Source of the DNA: Russula earlei
Taxonomy: Eukaryota > Basidiomycota > Agaricomycetes > Russulales > Russulaceae
Direction: 5' to 3'
NCBI GenBank assembly: GCA_025769875.1
Contig: JAGFNK010000064.1
Location: 1 to 64,000 of the forward strand
Length of the DNA: 64,000 bases
Shown: one piece after another, positions 23,790 to 36,972 of the stretch
How positions within the stretch are numbered: the stretch's first letter is position 1
How the letters are laid out: the number at the start of each line of letters is the position of its first letter
Notes under the pieces: generated by a model
Databases searched by the model: none
What the model was told of the DNA's origin: nothing
The model's input: the letters and a program-made list of their open reading frames with translations, nothing else
Translations under genes and position numbers: made by a program

Positions 23790-24440
23790 GTTACTTTCCC
23801 TTTGTTTGGTTCTCTTTCCATTTATATTCACTTCTTAGTTTCGACTGTGCAATGCTGCGCACCTACTGTGCAGCACAGTTACTTGGTTCTGACTCATTCG
23901 TGGCCTCATTCCTATGACTCCTACTTATTATGACTCCTACTATACTAGTAGCACAGTCAAAGCACAGCTATTGCTGCGCTTCTCCTGTATATATAAGCTC
24001 AGTACTTTGTGACCAAAGCCCTAAGCTTGGTCTCTTGTAGAATCCAACCTACTCTTGTCCAAACATATTCTCCTGCAACCCACTTCACTCTCACAAACTT
24101 AACCCACAACCACCTCTCCATTTCATCAACTCTCAACACACCATCCACCATCTACTCTTTGCCTTTCCCTTCCTTCCCTAAGAGTCTCTCTTCACTCCCC
24201 TGAGAAGAGCTCTCCTCCTTTAAGACCTACCTTCCTCTACTCTCTCTGCGTTGTTCAAGGTCCCTGACAGACTTGAATGCATATAGCTAGTGGAACCAGC
24301 CCTAGTCTATCCCATTACAAACTTACCCTAGCTTCTCAACGGACCGAGTCATACTAGGAAGGGTCTATTGGCCATAACCTGCTTAGCATAAAACACTTCG
24401 ACCGCTGCAGGGATCCTTACTCATTATACATGGGAACCAG
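23790..24440 (+). repeat. LTR-like segment with TATA box
   Basis: TCCTGTATATATAAGCTC lies at about 23,983. Downstream is a 300-bp pyrimidine-rich leader, and GGAACCAGCC occurs twice (about 24,291 and 24,430). This resembles an LTR followed by a leader, but termini and target duplications could not be set. Confidence 0.3.
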
Positions 24441-25175
24441 CCCATTTCTTGAACACCTTGTTATCATCAACCTGTTTTCCACTTGTGAACTGACACGGCT
24501 AGTTACCGTGACATCAAGTCCTATGGACTCCACATGCCCATCCTGGCTTGCTACACTAGGTACTGGACACAATGTAGAGGGGTGTGAGAGTGTTGGCATA
24601 GGGGAGGAAATTTTCTGAAAAAGGGTGCATGTTTGCCGCATTTCTATGATGTTCTGCATGCTAGGAAAGATAGTGACCATTCAGAAGATGAAAAAATGCC
24701 CCAATTCATGCACCTGCAATGCAGTTTCCATGCTCCATTGCCTCCTGGTCCCACAGCAATCTCCAAAGGATGACATGCTGATAAGGCATGTACAAGCATC
24801 CTGAGCACATTGAGGTGTAAATAAATTCATTAAAAATATTCTGAAGGCTATGAGTGAGAGGTCAGGTCAGTCTGATGTCAAGTCCTGGTGGTGCTGGACA
24901 CACATTGTCATTTGAGCCCAATGGGTGTTGCTGAATGCAGCCTGTCCAAAATGCAAAATGGGAACTGTTGTAGAAATGAATTGAGTGACATGGGCCAGTA
25001 AAGTGAAATAACAGTAGAAATTATGGCTGAGAAAGAGCAGATAGGGAAACAAAACACAAAACACAAAGTTTTTGTAGAAAACTCAGTAATTTAATGAGAG
25101 TGGGAGAACGACAGTTTTTGTGAGTGAGTGCAGTGCCTGAGGGAAGGCCTACACATTGGCACTCGCAAGGGTCGC

Positions 25176-25350
25176 TGAATAAGCAATGACTATGCTCAGT
25201 GACTTGTGCATGTGAGTGATCACTGAAGGTATATTACCTGAATAAGCAATGACTATGCTATCCAGGTATGAGCTCTATGGAACATAAGGAAAGGGTAGCT
25301 AAAAGAATGTACCTCAGTGACTTGCACGCATGAGCGATCACTGAGGGAAG
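25176..25350. repeat. Short interleaved direct repeats
   Basis: TGAATAAGCAATGACTATGC occurs at 25,176 and 25,239. A second word, about CAGTGACTTG followed by GATCACTGA within 25 bp, occurs near 25,197 and 25,316. Probably repeat-element interior. Confidence 0.55.
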
Positions 25351-25989
25351 GTAAGTATTTTGTCTACTCATATAAGTAGGAAACAGGTGCAGATTCTACA
25401 AGTCCACAGATGAAGGGTATGCAAGAAATGGGACAATGATCAAGCCAATAGACATCCAGACTAGTTAATTAGTCTAGGTACTAACTGTTGTAAATAGCTA
25501 AGTCCACTTAGGGTGGCCTAATGGTATGGGTATATGTATCAACTGAGGGGACAACTCACTTGTTTTTGTGCGCTCGCGCTCGAGCTCACTCGCGCTCAGG
25601 AATTTACAACAGTTTTGAAGGATTTGTGTCTGAAATGAATCACCTGTGGTATGGCCACCACGTTCGGCCTTCCGGTGACCTTCCCAAATTGGTCATATTG
25701 CTGACTCAGCAGCAATCAGATGCCTCTAACTCATCAAGCAATTGTTACGAACCAAGGCCAAGTCCTGGCCAAGGATTGTCCTATTTTACTCAAGAAAGAC
25801 CTCTCTCACTTTGCATTGCCGACTCCCTTCCATTTTCTGGGCTATCCCTCCTGTGGTACAAGATATTGCTATTGCAAAAGCACTCTAACACGACCAGGCA
25901 CCGGTTTCCTAATCGGGTAATCATCGCGTGGCAGCCACATGGCCACCCAGCAACCATGGACCCGAAACAGCGGCACAAACTCTTAGAAA

Positions 25990-26650
25990 CTGTTGCATAA
26001 ATCATCTGACGTCATCAAGGCTCCAATGACATCATGGCTGACTGAGCGACTCCGCAGTGACCTCATAGGCTCACTAAGCGCCCCACAGTGACATCATAAT
26101 GATGTCATCGCTCCACAATGATCAGTAATGCGCTCAGTAAGCCTGAAACTTGGCATAAGCAAGTTTATGCCTCTGTAGTCCTATTGGATGGTACCAAAGA
26201 GTCTAGAATAGTCCCAGTGCTTTGTAATCGACCCTGTACACTGTATATAAGCCCCAATGAAGCATGGCAGTCGTCAGACTGTCCATTTGTGATACTCTCA
26301 TCTTCCTGGGTACTCCCCTGCGACCGCTCAGTTTAAAGACTCCTCTCGCTTCCAAGGTACTCTTCTACGACCGCCTTGTTTAAAGCCCCCTCGTTGCACT
26401 GGCTTCTAACCTTCGCCTCTGCCTCCAGTTACACGTACCAGTCCCCATCTGGTACATCTTAGTCATTTGGCTCGTCCTCTTGTTCAACGCCGCCTACGCC
26501 GCGTACCATCTGTTTCGACCTTTGCCCACCTGCTCCTGAGTCCACACGGATCAGCAGTACGTGTCTTGACAGCAATCACTGCCAGTGTAAGAACTTTTGT
26601 TTGAGGCAACACTGGACATAGTCCTTACTGCCCAAATCAACTACACAGGC
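25990..26650 (+). repeat. Probable solo LTR fragment with TATA box
   Basis: TGTTGCATAAATC at about 25,991 could be a left end. The region holds several TGACATCA/TGACGTCA-like words (CRE-like) at about 26,008-26,110 and a TGTATATAAGCC box near 26,240 followed by a CT-rich leader. The right end is not certain. Confidence 0.35.
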
Positions 26651-27923
26651 ATTAATACTCTAGAAAGTTCAGAAAGTCCCCTGTGGCCAACTTGTCAGGG
26701 TGGCCAACTACCTGACCTCCTACAGTAAGTGTTTCCCCACACAAGTTACTTGCAAAGAAATAATATCCCTCAACCTGAGAACACTCACCCCCAGGACAAG
26801 AACTTATACCCCTAAAAAAACCCAGTAAGGTTGCCCACCTCAACCTCAAGATCATCCTAAGCTCATGCCACCTGGGCTGACATGTGCCCCACAAACTGAC
26901 CATCCCGCGAAACGTGTGTATTACAATATTATCGGTCCGGTCGGTCCGTCATCCGCCACGCGGCTGCACCCACTCCCAACACCAACATCTGGCAGTTATG
27001 CAGTGTGGTCTTAGAACACTTGAACCTTCATTTCCGTTATGTCAAACGGCGCAGGCGCATTCCACACATGCAATCGCTTGTCCTGCCTAGCGGTGCTAGG
27101 ATCATAATATGATAACCGCATACTCTCTGTGCTATTATTCGTCTTACAGCATCATCGTTACTTTTCTACCACTGATACCGAGGGCTACCTTTAGCCTCCA
27201 TCTTACTCCAACAGCACAGGGATGTACGGAGCTCGCGTATAAGTTCTGATTCGGTTTCGGCCACTAGTACATGCACACCGTGACCGTGCAGGGACATTGA
27301 GTTTCCGAAATGAAGTACACGTGTTGGCATGTCCGAATCGCCTAAGTGCTTGTTGTACTGCAGCGTGTTCCCGCATGGGAGGCGAATGCAGCACGGCTTC
27401 CAGGGATCCTGCTTTCCGAGTGGCTTTACCGTTTCAGGCCGTCAGGGCATACATACCACAGGCGACCCATAGCACTGCTTCCGCCTACCCCTTTGTTTAG
27501 TCATAGCATGAGTGTTAGGGACTAAAGGGGGGGATTTACCCATCTGCAGCCTGGTCTACGTTCACTTTCAAATATACTCAGTGACTAGCGAATGGAATGG
27601 CACTTGAATTACTATGTTATAGAGCTTGTGAAATACTAAGGGGGTGTGAGTAAAGACGAAGTGTTCCCCGGCAGTCTGCCACATGTGGTGTTTGGTTATA
27701 TTAGTGAAGGCGCGGTTACTGCGTTGCCAAAGGTGATCGATAGTAAATGAGACGATGTAGCAAGGAATGGTGCTAGGCAGCGGTCACCACCCGTCAGTGA
27801 GCGGCGAAGTGAAGGGTGCCATGTTTGACATCACCTCGCACGATACCGTGGCCAACAAGAGACGATAGAATCGCAACCGTCCGCATGATCACCGGTGTGC
27901 CGTTTGCAGCCACAAGTGCGTGA

Positions 27924-29227
27924 TCAAGCTCCTGGAATGGCAGGCTTGCATGATAATATATACCCAAGGGTTCGTAAGGCCTGATTCGCCCGGTGGAACA
28001 CAGCAAATAAGCTGGGTTCGCGCTTGGATATGATCGGGGAGCGAAGCTTGAATCCACTTAGCGATTCCCGGATCCTCGAGAGCTCCACAATAACACCCTC
28101 AATCAACGGACGTTTTGAAGGATTCATGTCCGTCATCTCATCAACCAAGTCTTCCATAAACTCGAATCCCTCGTACTTCTGATTACCAATACCTCATCAG
28201 ATGCATGTCCCAACAGGTATCATTAAACTGAACTTACCCGCATGAATTCATGACGAACAAGATTCCCAAGGTAATAGACGTCAGTGTGGAACGGATTACA
28301 CCACCTCCCATCCCGGTGCTCAGGTGCTGACTTATCACCACCTCGAAGCGGCATATCAACCACATCTCGTGACGGGTACTTCCGGGACAGACCAAAATCG
28401 ATCATGTAATAACGAGGTGGCCGTTCTGTTCGCGTGTATCGCTTTGCTCTGCCTCTAAAGTCACGACTACGATCGATTTGCCTCGGATGAAATCCTTCCG
28501 GGTACATTCCAGATGGGTCGAACATGATATTGTTCACGTAGCAGTCCCTGAAAAATCTCAGAATTCGGAATGTACTTTCTATCCAGAGGCATTAATGCGA
28601 ACCTGTGTGCAATATTTCGTTTGTGCATGAAATGCAGACCCTGTTCGAAATACCATCAGAATCGATCCAGGACAGCAACACGTGTCGAAACTCACTTGAC
28701 AGATTTGTGTGAAAAATGCCACAAACTCGCCAAATGTTTGGAAATGAGGATTATTGAAAGGTCGTAGAAACGGCATGACCATCAGTCTATGGCCAGTATT
28801 CGGCATCTCGATGACATCGAGTAGTGGGACACAATGATTACTAGGATCCTGAGCGAGGTCCGGGGATGAGAAGTACTGAGCAATTTTCAGCTCATGTGGC
28901 CCTTCGTCAGGAGTAACCTTCTTGAGCATGACCTGCTTTCCATCAGGTTGCCGGGTAGCATCCATTGCAGCTCGTAACTGATGGGATGTATAAGCACCAG
29001 TTGTATTGAATATTGAAGACGAAACTAACAATGCAAGGCTGTCCGTCTTCTGTGGAGAAGAAGTCCTTGCCCGAGCGGATCCAAGATGGCTCCCAGATCG
29101 GGTTGTAACGAGGACGAAGGACATATCCGCTGAGCTTGATGTGATAGTAGTGATCCCGCCACCATCGTTCTGTTCTGAAGAGGGAACCAATCGCTCTGCT
29201 AGTCTGACCTATATCTGAGCCAAACAT
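27924..29227 (-). CDS. Protein kinase-like, copy D, 360 aa
   Basis: Exons 29,227-29,030, 28,977-28,696, 28,640-28,603, 28,547-28,238 and 28,178-27,924 join in frame with the family phases 0, 0, 2, 0. The protein has TERWWRDHYYHIKLSGY, ATP lysine in QVMLKKV, HKRNIAHR/DC, DFG in RYYMIDFGLSRKY, GGDKSAPEH and DVYYLGNLVRHEF. The residue after HRDC is Tyr (YVNN), where all sister copies have Thr or Ala. Most of the gene, introns included, is nearly identical to kinase E, 5.2 kb to the right. It stands head to head with DUF6532 copy c. Confidence 0.85.
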
Positions 29228-30386
29228 GACCTTGACGATGAATTATCTACGAACGGACGAAGGATGTCAGTGAGACGTGTTGATGGGACAAAGGCGCACA
29301 AGGACATACATTTCGATGGCAAAGAATAAGATCGGTGAGGCAAGGAGGTGGGGGATGGAAAGTAAAGGATTGTTGTATATTAATGGGGATCGACACAAGC
29401 AACATGCGGCCCTGATGCTTGTGCGACAGACACCTCAGGAGCATCAGAACATCGCATCACCGGTCTGCGAGGCCAGTTCGAGAATACAGCAAAGCGATGC
29501 CTGGCGATCAGCGGCGAAGTAGAGGACACTTAAACCGCTGACAGAGCGCAGAGCCTATCATACCATCGGGATTGCAAATGCAGCATCAGCGATACACGGG
29601 CAGGCATTGACTGGAGTACATACGGAAAGCGATAAAATTACACCGCTTGCATAGGAGGCGAATTTCCAACAAGTCTATTCTGATGTGAGCACCAACTGGA
29701 CAAGGACAACGTGTCCTCTGGTATGCCACAATAAGACTGGAACGTGCCATGACAGGCATGACAAGCTGAACACCACCCGTATCTTACATGCATCCTCTCC
29801 TCGATGATATCTGGCGTGGATTGGGAATATATGTGAAGGGGGGATACGAAGGCTCAGATGGAACGCGGGGCCATAGTATGGACTGTGGGTGTCCTGGTCG
29901 AAGGGCAGATTCACCAAGGTACGGCGCATGTATCAGAAACATAATTAGATCGAACGAGGGTCGTGATCACCACCCTCGACAATGAAGCAGAAAACGTCAG
30001 TGGAGGGCCTTTTGCATGTGGGATGTGGGAGACGACGACCGCGCTCGACCCAAGTCGTCCACTCACGTTGGATCTCCGCTATCAGCCGCGCTCCTGGCAG
30101 TGGTGAGCCCACGCTACCCGCTTCCTCCAACTCACACCTCTAATCGATTCTCAAACACGAGTTAGAGGTGGCTAAACATCCCGAAGACCATTGATGGGCA
30201 TCTCCTTTCAAGGGTGTCTATGTTCTCCCTCGATCAGCGCATGCCCACTGGCTTCATAGCCTTGCTCAACGACTCGTGCTTGAGCGCAACTGAATACCAT
30301 TTAAACCCCAGAATATCACTGAACGGCCCATCAGTCTTCTCACTCGTCCACAGCATTTTGGAAACCCCCCATCGTCACGTTTGATA
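29228..30386. promoter_or_regulatory. Intergenic region between kinase D and DUF6532 c
   Basis: About 1.16 kb between divergent starts with no supported gene. Short frames only. Confidence 0.4.
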
Positions 30387-31938
30387 ATGAGTCCTACTCA
30401 TCACCAAGTCCTCCAACCCAATGCAAGTGCCAACATTGCAGACAAGCTCTTAGACGCCCTGGCAAAGCAGCTACCATCGTCGAAAGAGAAACGAGGTGAT
30501 CGAAAGCTGGAACTAGCCCGTGACCTCGCTGTCGAATATGAAACCGTGATCAGCCAAAGCGACCGCGACGTCATCAACGAGAGAATCACCTTGTAAGACT
30601 TCCTCGTCATGAAGCGCCTCACCCTTGACATCTGGTAGTGCTCGGGAGACGAAGGATGGACTACATTCGAAATTAGGGTTTTCAAAATTCATACACGCTC
30701 GAGAATACTATAGAGTTGCCAGAGATGCATACCGATACGCCAAGGTTACCCTCGCATACGATCATTCACATCGTATGTCTCATTGCCTTTATCACAGTAT
30801 GTGTCAGAAAGAGGCAGAGACACAGCCTATCTTCCTCGTCAACCGAATTCATCATCAGTACTTGGTTGGTTTCGTTCTGATATACCCGAGGCTGACTCTG
30901 ACGAGGGATGGATCACAAGATCCCTTTGACCATGTGATTAGGGTTGCCCAACCTCTTTATCGATGCTACTTCAGCTGTAAAGATGCATTTCCGTCGTCTG
31001 CTATGAAAGAGGAGTGGGTAGCGATCGTGTGGAGTGAGGCATGTGCGAAGACGGGAGCATATCCTAGTCCATTACCTCAAGGCGGACAGGTACGTCACTT
31101 TTGTGTCGAAGTTTGCAGGCTTTAACGAAATTTTCAGTTCATAGATAGAAGCATGAAGCTCCTCTACGACATGAAAATGAAAATTATGCCCTACGTAGAG
31201 TCTTTCTATGGGTTTGATGCTTCTCGAGCTCCTGAGATCATACACCGCAATGCAAGACGTGCGCAAGCCTTGCTGACCCAAATGACCTTCATTTATTGTG
31301 TCGGTCGAGTCCCTTCATTAATAGCCCACTTAATCCCGCATCCTGACAGGAACCCATCTTTGGTCGCACTCCTCGCTATCCCTATTGCCACCCCATCATC
31401 CAAAAAGCCATCAATATTACCTGGTTCCAGAACAAGAATGCCGATGGAATTATCTTCCATGAGCACTTCAATCCAATTTCAATCCAAACTGTGGCTCTTG
31501 CACTTACGGTGGTATGTGTTCGGGTCACGCTTTCACTGCTCTCAATGCTGACAGGTTTGCCTGATGTTATTAGATAGAGTGCTGTATCGACGAGTGGACT
31601 GATGGCACACGCATGCCGTGTGACTGGGACGAAGCGCGCTTTAAAACCGTTTACCATTCACACATCTCATCGCTTACTGTTCTCCGTGATCAAGCTGGCC
31701 ACAATTTGAAGGCGGAGATCTTTTGGCGCAAATACAATGCGATCTCCTCAAAAATGCACGGTAAGATTCGTTTCTGTGTTTGTATCATATGGTTATTAAT
31801 GCACCGATTATCACAAGCATACACGCGGGTGCCCCACCCGAACCGGTCACAGGGTCAGGAAGGCACCATTGGGAGGTTCTTGATACCCCGCCACAAGAAG
31901 TCCTTCCTGAATATTCTGACGGGGCAATCATGTCCTAA
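30387..31938 (+). pseudogene. DUF6532-like copy c, two frame disruptions
   Basis: Exon 1 is 30,387-30,592 (MSPTHHQVLQPN, KRGDRKLELARDLAVEYE). Exon 2 begins with ARETKDGLHSKLGF and has HAREYYRVARDAYRYAK. The middle exon has PLYRCYFSCKDAFP and EEWVAIVWSEACAKTG. Later exons hold MPYVESFYGFDASRAPEII, PYCHPIIQKAINITWFQNK and VIECCIDEWTDGTR. The tail exon, HAGAPPEPVTGSG, ends at TAA 31,936-31,938. Compared with copies d and e, the frame slips by one base near 30,905 and again near 31,695, so as written it cannot give the full protein. Assembly errors are the alternative. The head-to-head partner is kinase D. Confidence 0.65.
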
Positions 31939-33157
31939 GGAACAACCCTGACTGGGCGTAATCGCGCATTGCCCATCAAAGTCTAGTCTTTCGCGTGGTT
32001 GTTTGTTATTTTCCTTGACTCTAATATCCGAGTCTGGCTTTTCTCGGCACGATGCTCATATTTTGTACAACGATTCCGAAGGTATGCTAATTAGAGGTAT
32101 TGTATGGTGGGTCGTGGATATATTACTATTTTCGTTATGTGCGCCTCATCCGCTAAGGGACAGCTCTGAGTTAAAGGCCGCATAGCAGATGGTACAATTT
32201 CTCGGACAACAAGCGCTTATACTCTAAGCAAACATCTCGCTGACCACGGCCTTAAGGTACCTGTGAGAAAGGGCTTGTTACACCCTGCACGAAGGGGCAA
32301 ACATGCCTGGATACCACCATTAGCGTGGCCCCTCCTGAAGGAGAATGATGGGGCGAGAGCACGCGAGGACGGGGGAGATGGGAGGCAAGACAACAGAATA
32401 ATCGTTGTTGCCCCCAAGCCCCCTTAGGGGCAATTTTTTAAGTACTTTTACATAGTGTCGCGGAATCAGGTATATCAGTTCGTTCATGAGTCTGACTCGG
32501 AGGCAAGTCGCAAATGAAAAATACAAGGTGTGTCCGTATTTTGTCCTGTTAATATTACCACACGGATGCAATCATATATTTATGTTCCTTCTCTTGCTGA
32601 CTTTAGCTGCAGATTGACTAGCGAGTTACACTCGGCCGATGGAACTGAATCTCGTAGAGCATTCTAACGGGGTGATTTGCATCAACAATAAGCATTTCAT
32701 GGATCTACATAGGTGCATCTAGACGTTGGTAGCACAAAGATATCAGAATAGCGATAAGCCCCCACCGTCATTCATAAAAAGGATTCGGCTTTACTGGGGA
32801 TTGCACAATGAACGCTATGTGTCATGCAAAAGTTCTACTTGGAGTGGAACTAAGTGAATGAACCCGAACCTATAACGAGGTTCCACTCGTAAGCTGCGGG
32901 TGGCCGCACGGAAGTGACCGCCTGAAGCGTGTTGGCCACCTGTGTGTTCGAAGGATGCAAGCATGAGTTCCGACTCGGAGAGTGTGTGTACGAGGGCGAA
33001 GGGAAAGGGAAAGGACAACGAGGCGAAGGAGAGGCAAGCCGATGTTCAGAACGTGAACTGACTGCGTAGAGGGGTTGCTCAAACGACTCCGTGATCCAAT
33101 AAGTTGATAACAGGCCACATGATAGAAAGCATACTCCTTGGGGCAACAAGTCCATGA
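31939..33157. other. Intergenic, no supported gene
   Basis: 1.2 kb between DUF6532 c and the 3' end of kinase E, which converge. No gene seen. Confidence 0.4.
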
Positions 33158-34482
33158 TCAGGCTTCTGGGATGGCAGCTTTCCGTGACACTAAATACCCA
33201 AGGGTGAGCACAGCTTGTTCCACACGGTGAAAGGCGGCGAATAAGCGGGGTTCGCGCTTGGATATGATCGGGGAACGAAGCTTGAATCCACTTAGCGATT
33301 CCCGGATCCAGGAGAACTCCACAATAACATCCTCGATTAACGGACGTTTTGAAGGATTCATGTCCGTCATCTCATCAACCAAGTCTTCCATAAACTCGAA
33401 TCCCTCGTACTTCTGATTACCAATACCTCATCAGATGCATGTCCCAACAGGTATCATTAAACTGAACTTACCCGCATGAATTCATGACGAACAAGATTCC
33501 CAAGGTAATAGACGTCAGTGTGGAACGGATTACACCACCTCCCATCCCGGTGCTCAGGTGCTGACTTATCACCACCTCGAAGCGGCATATCAAGCACATC
33601 TCGTGACGGGTACTTCCGGGACAGACCAAAATCGATCAAGTAATAACGAGGTGGCCGTTCTGTTCGCGTGTATCGCTTTGCTCTGCCTCTAAAGTCACGA
33701 CTACGATCGATTTGCCTCGGATGAAATCCTTCCGGGTACATTCCAGATGGGTCGAACATGATATTGTTCACGGTGCAGTCCCTGAAAAATCTCAGAATTC
33801 GGAATGTACTTTCTATCCAGAGGCATGCATGCGAACCTGTGTGCAATATTTCGCTTGTGCATAAAATGCAGACCCTGTTCGAAATACCATCAGAACCGAT
33901 CCAGGACAGCAACACGTGTCGAAACTCACTTGACAGATTTGTGTGAAAAATGCCACAAACTCGCCGAATGTTTGGAAATGAGGATTATTGAAAGGTCGTA
34001 GAAACGGCATGACCATCAGTCTATGGCCAGTATTCGGCATCTCGATGACATCGAGTAGTGGGACACAATGATTACTAGGATCCTGAGCGAGGTCAGGGGA
34101 TGAGAAGTACTGAGCAATTCTCAGCTCATGTGGTCCTTCGTCAGGAGTGACCTTCTTGAGCATGACCTGCTTTCCATCAGGTTGCCGGGTAGCATCCATT
34201 GCAGCTCGTAACTGATGGGATGTATAAGCACTAGTTGTATTGAAATTTGAAGACGGAACTAACAATGCTAGGCTGTCCGTCTTCTGTGGAGAAGAAGTCC
34301 TTGCCCGAGCGGATCCAAGATGGCTCCCAGATCGGGTTGTAACGAGGACGAAGGACATATCCGCTGAGCTTGATGTAATAGTAGTGATCCCGCCACCATT
34401 GCTCGGTTTCGAATAGGGAGCCAATCACCCTTCTGGTCTGTCCTGCCAGTGCGTAGCTCTGGGGAGTCGCTGAAGCAGGCAT
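33158..34482 (-). CDS. Protein kinase-like, copy E, 367 aa
   Basis: Exons 34,482-34,264, 34,211-33,930, 33,874-33,837, 33,781-33,472 and 33,412-33,158 join in frame. The motifs are those of copy D: QVMLKKV, HKRNIAHR/DCTVNN, DFG in RYYLIDFGLSRKY, GGDKSAPEH. From about 33,235 to 34,397 it is almost the same as copy D, including introns, but the first exon start and the last codons differ abruptly. It stands head to head with DUF6532 copy d, 0.9 kb away. A short A-rich run at 34,617-34,640 lies upstream. Confidence 0.86.
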
Positions 34483-35382
34483 GATCCTCGATAATCAATT
34501 TGTTCACGGGTACCGTCAAACGTGTTGATTGGGCAGGCATACACAAAGCCGCACGTCGCAGAGGGGACAATAACCTCGGAGGGGGATAGGTAGTCGACGA
34601 CGATCCAGAGAGAATTTTTTAAAAAAGAAAAAAAAAAAAAGTCTAGACAAGCTACATGATACCCGGGAGGTACAAACCAAGGAGATTGCATGACCGAGTC
34701 CGCGTGGAAGACATGCATGGACCACGAAGCAGCATTTGGGCGCATCATCAGGATTCAGATACGTGATAAGCGATGAGGCGTTGTCCAAAACACTTTCTCT
34801 GAGAAAGTAAGATCATCAACGCTGATGGCAACAAACAAAGTGCCTCGCGTCTGGTGCATGTTTGGCCCTGTGGGAATTTATATCCATGCGGGGTAAGGAA
34901 AAGGTTCAAATTCAAATTCAGTCAACCGCACGTCCCATCCAGGAGGAAATCAAGTCGAGCAATCACCGGCGAAGAGGTTCTCTTGCGGGAGATAACGAAA
35001 TCTCAGCGTTCACCTCGTAACCACCTTGGAATCCCCCTATCAGATTCAGCGACTTTTTGGTAAAAACCGCGGTTGTGAACTTTCCGAACTCGAAGGCCCC
35101 ACCACTGACAAGCTGCGTGGTTGACCTCATGATTGAACAGCCCCGATACCTTATCGCCTGCCTGAAATCTCGAGGAATTGGAAAGGTGGCCAAATGAATT
35201 CGTGTTCCGACTCCCCAGCTCTCGACTTGGCAATTCCGTCTGCTCCATCAGCGCATGTCTCACCGCAGTAGCTCCGTGGCCTTGCTCAGTGTGCCGAATC
35301 GATTGTCATTTAATATTCCACCCACTTCTGTTTGTTAAACCATCGCATTCCTTTGCAGAATCCCCATCATTGTCAGCTCGTT
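34483..35382. promoter_or_regulatory. Intergenic region between kinase E and DUF6532 d
   Basis: 0.9 kb between divergent start codons, with a T/A homopolymer block at 34,615-34,640. Both promoters must lie here. Confidence 0.4.
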
Positions 35383-36972
35383 ATGAGCCCTACTCATCAT
35401 GACTACCCACCCAATGCAGGAGCCGTCATTGCGACCACGCTCTTTAACTACCTAGCGAAGCAGTTACCATCGGCACAAGAGAAACGAGGCGATCGAAAGC
35501 TCGAACGAGCCCGTGATCTAGCTGTTGAATTTGTATCCGTCATTGGTGAAGATGACCGCAGAATTATCGAGGAGAGAATTACCTTGTGAGACCTCCCCTT
35601 ATTTCAATTCCTAGCATCTAACGTTGGGTAGAGCCCGGGAGATGAGGGAGGGGCTGGAGTCGAAATCGGGTGTTTCGAAGCTCTTACACGCTCGAGAATA
35701 CCGTAGAGCCGCCCGAGATGCTTATCGATACGCCAAGGTCGCTTTCGCATTGTGACTTTTCGAATTCTAGGTCTTATCTGTATTCCCGTCACAGGGTGCA
35801 TCAGAACGGGGCAGAGATGCAGCCGTTTTTTTTCACCAACCGGATACATCATCAGCCGCACCAGGTCGGTTGCATTTTGGGGTCCCCTGTATACTCGAAC
35901 CTGACCCTGCTGATGGATTAGAGGATACTTATGACCACGTCATGAGGGTCGCCCGATCTCTTTACCGATGCTACCTTACCTGTAAGGATGCATTCCCGTC
36001 ACTTCATGTGAAGGAAGAATGGGCAGCAGCTGTGTGGAGTGAATCTTGTTCGCGGACTGGGATGTCTCCAAATCAATTGCCCTATCCTGAAGAGGCAAGT
36101 TTTGTGTTTTTCTATCAGATGTTGCAATGCTTCACGTGAATTTTCAGCTCATATATGGCAACATGAGTCATATCGCGGACCTGAAGACGAAGATTATGCA
36201 CCAGGTAGAGTCTTTGTATGGGTTTGATACCAGTCAAGCGCCAGATAGTATCGGCCGCAATTCAAGAGTTGCCCAGGCACTGCTAACGAAAATGGCGTTC
36301 ATATATCGCGTTCGTCCCATTCCATCGTCACTTTCAGGCACACTGAGGCCTGCTTCCATACAGGAACCCAACCTTGGCGGGACTCCTTGTCATCCATATC
36401 GACATCCCATAATACAGAAGGTGATCAACATTACCTGGTTCCAGAACAAGGATTCTGGCGGCATTGTCTTCCATGATCATTTCACTCCGATGCCAATCCA
36501 ATCTATTGCTCTGGCACTCACTGTGGTAAGCCTTCAAGTGGCACACTACTGCCATGGATGCTGATGTGCGTACCTGGTATTACTATTACTAGATAGAGTC
36601 TTGTATCGATGAGTGGACTGATGGAACGCGGCGAGAATCTAGTTGGGATGAATCACGCTACAAAACTGTTTACTTTTCGCACGTCTCGTCGCTTAATGTT
36701 CTTCGTGACCACGATCAGCCACAAGGCAGCGATTTCCTTGCGCACATACAGGACAGCCTTCTCAAGGATGCACGGTTAGATTCACTTCCGTGTCTGTATC
36801 GCGTACACTCTCTGATCTCCACCAAAGCGTACATGCGGGTGCCCCGCCCGAACCCGTAACGGTTTTGCCAAGACTCCTTCCGCAGAATGTGGATGCTGCC
36901 CTTGACGATGACCTTCCTGCGTATTATGACCCTGACAATCAGATTCCAATGATCGTCGTCGATGAGACTTGA
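35383..36972 (+). CDS. DUF6532-like protein, copy d, 419 aa (best-preserved copy)
   Basis: Seven exons join without a break: 35,383-35,585, 35,632-35,737, 35,795-36,094, 36,148-36,309, 36,364-36,525, 36,593-36,774 and 36,828-36,972. The fourth donor is GCAAGT, a GC-AG intron. Blocks in order: a charged N-terminus (KRGDRKLERARDLAVEF), HAREYRRAARDAYRYAK, SLYRCYLTCKDAFP with EEWAAAVWSESC, VESLYGFDTSQAPDSIGRN, YRHPIIQKVINITWFQNK, PMPIQSIALALTVIESCIDEW split by an intron, YKTVYFSHVSSLNVLRD, and an acidic tail beginning HAGAPPEPVT. The helical core with the IALALT...CIDEW block is how I recognise DUF6532. No signal peptide or membrane segment. Function unknown. Confidence 0.78.

Larger units (their letters stand above)
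20700..27923. other. Seven-kb gene-poor, transposon-derived region
   Basis: No kinase, DUF6532 or conserved housekeeping gene is visible. The stretch contains a G-poor pyrimidine-rich tract, several TATA-bearing LTR-like pieces, short direct repeats and many unrelated short frames. No reverse transcriptase or transposase motif was found, so the element types are unknown. Confidence 0.5.

Noticed and set aside
25176..25350. Possible CRISPR-like array
   Set aside because: Only two copies of each word with unequal spacing, in a eukaryotic genome; ordinary repeat debris.
34617..34640. A-run upstream of kinase E as a retrocopy tail
   Set aside because: Kinase E keeps all four introns and the run is at its 5' side, so it is not a processed copy.
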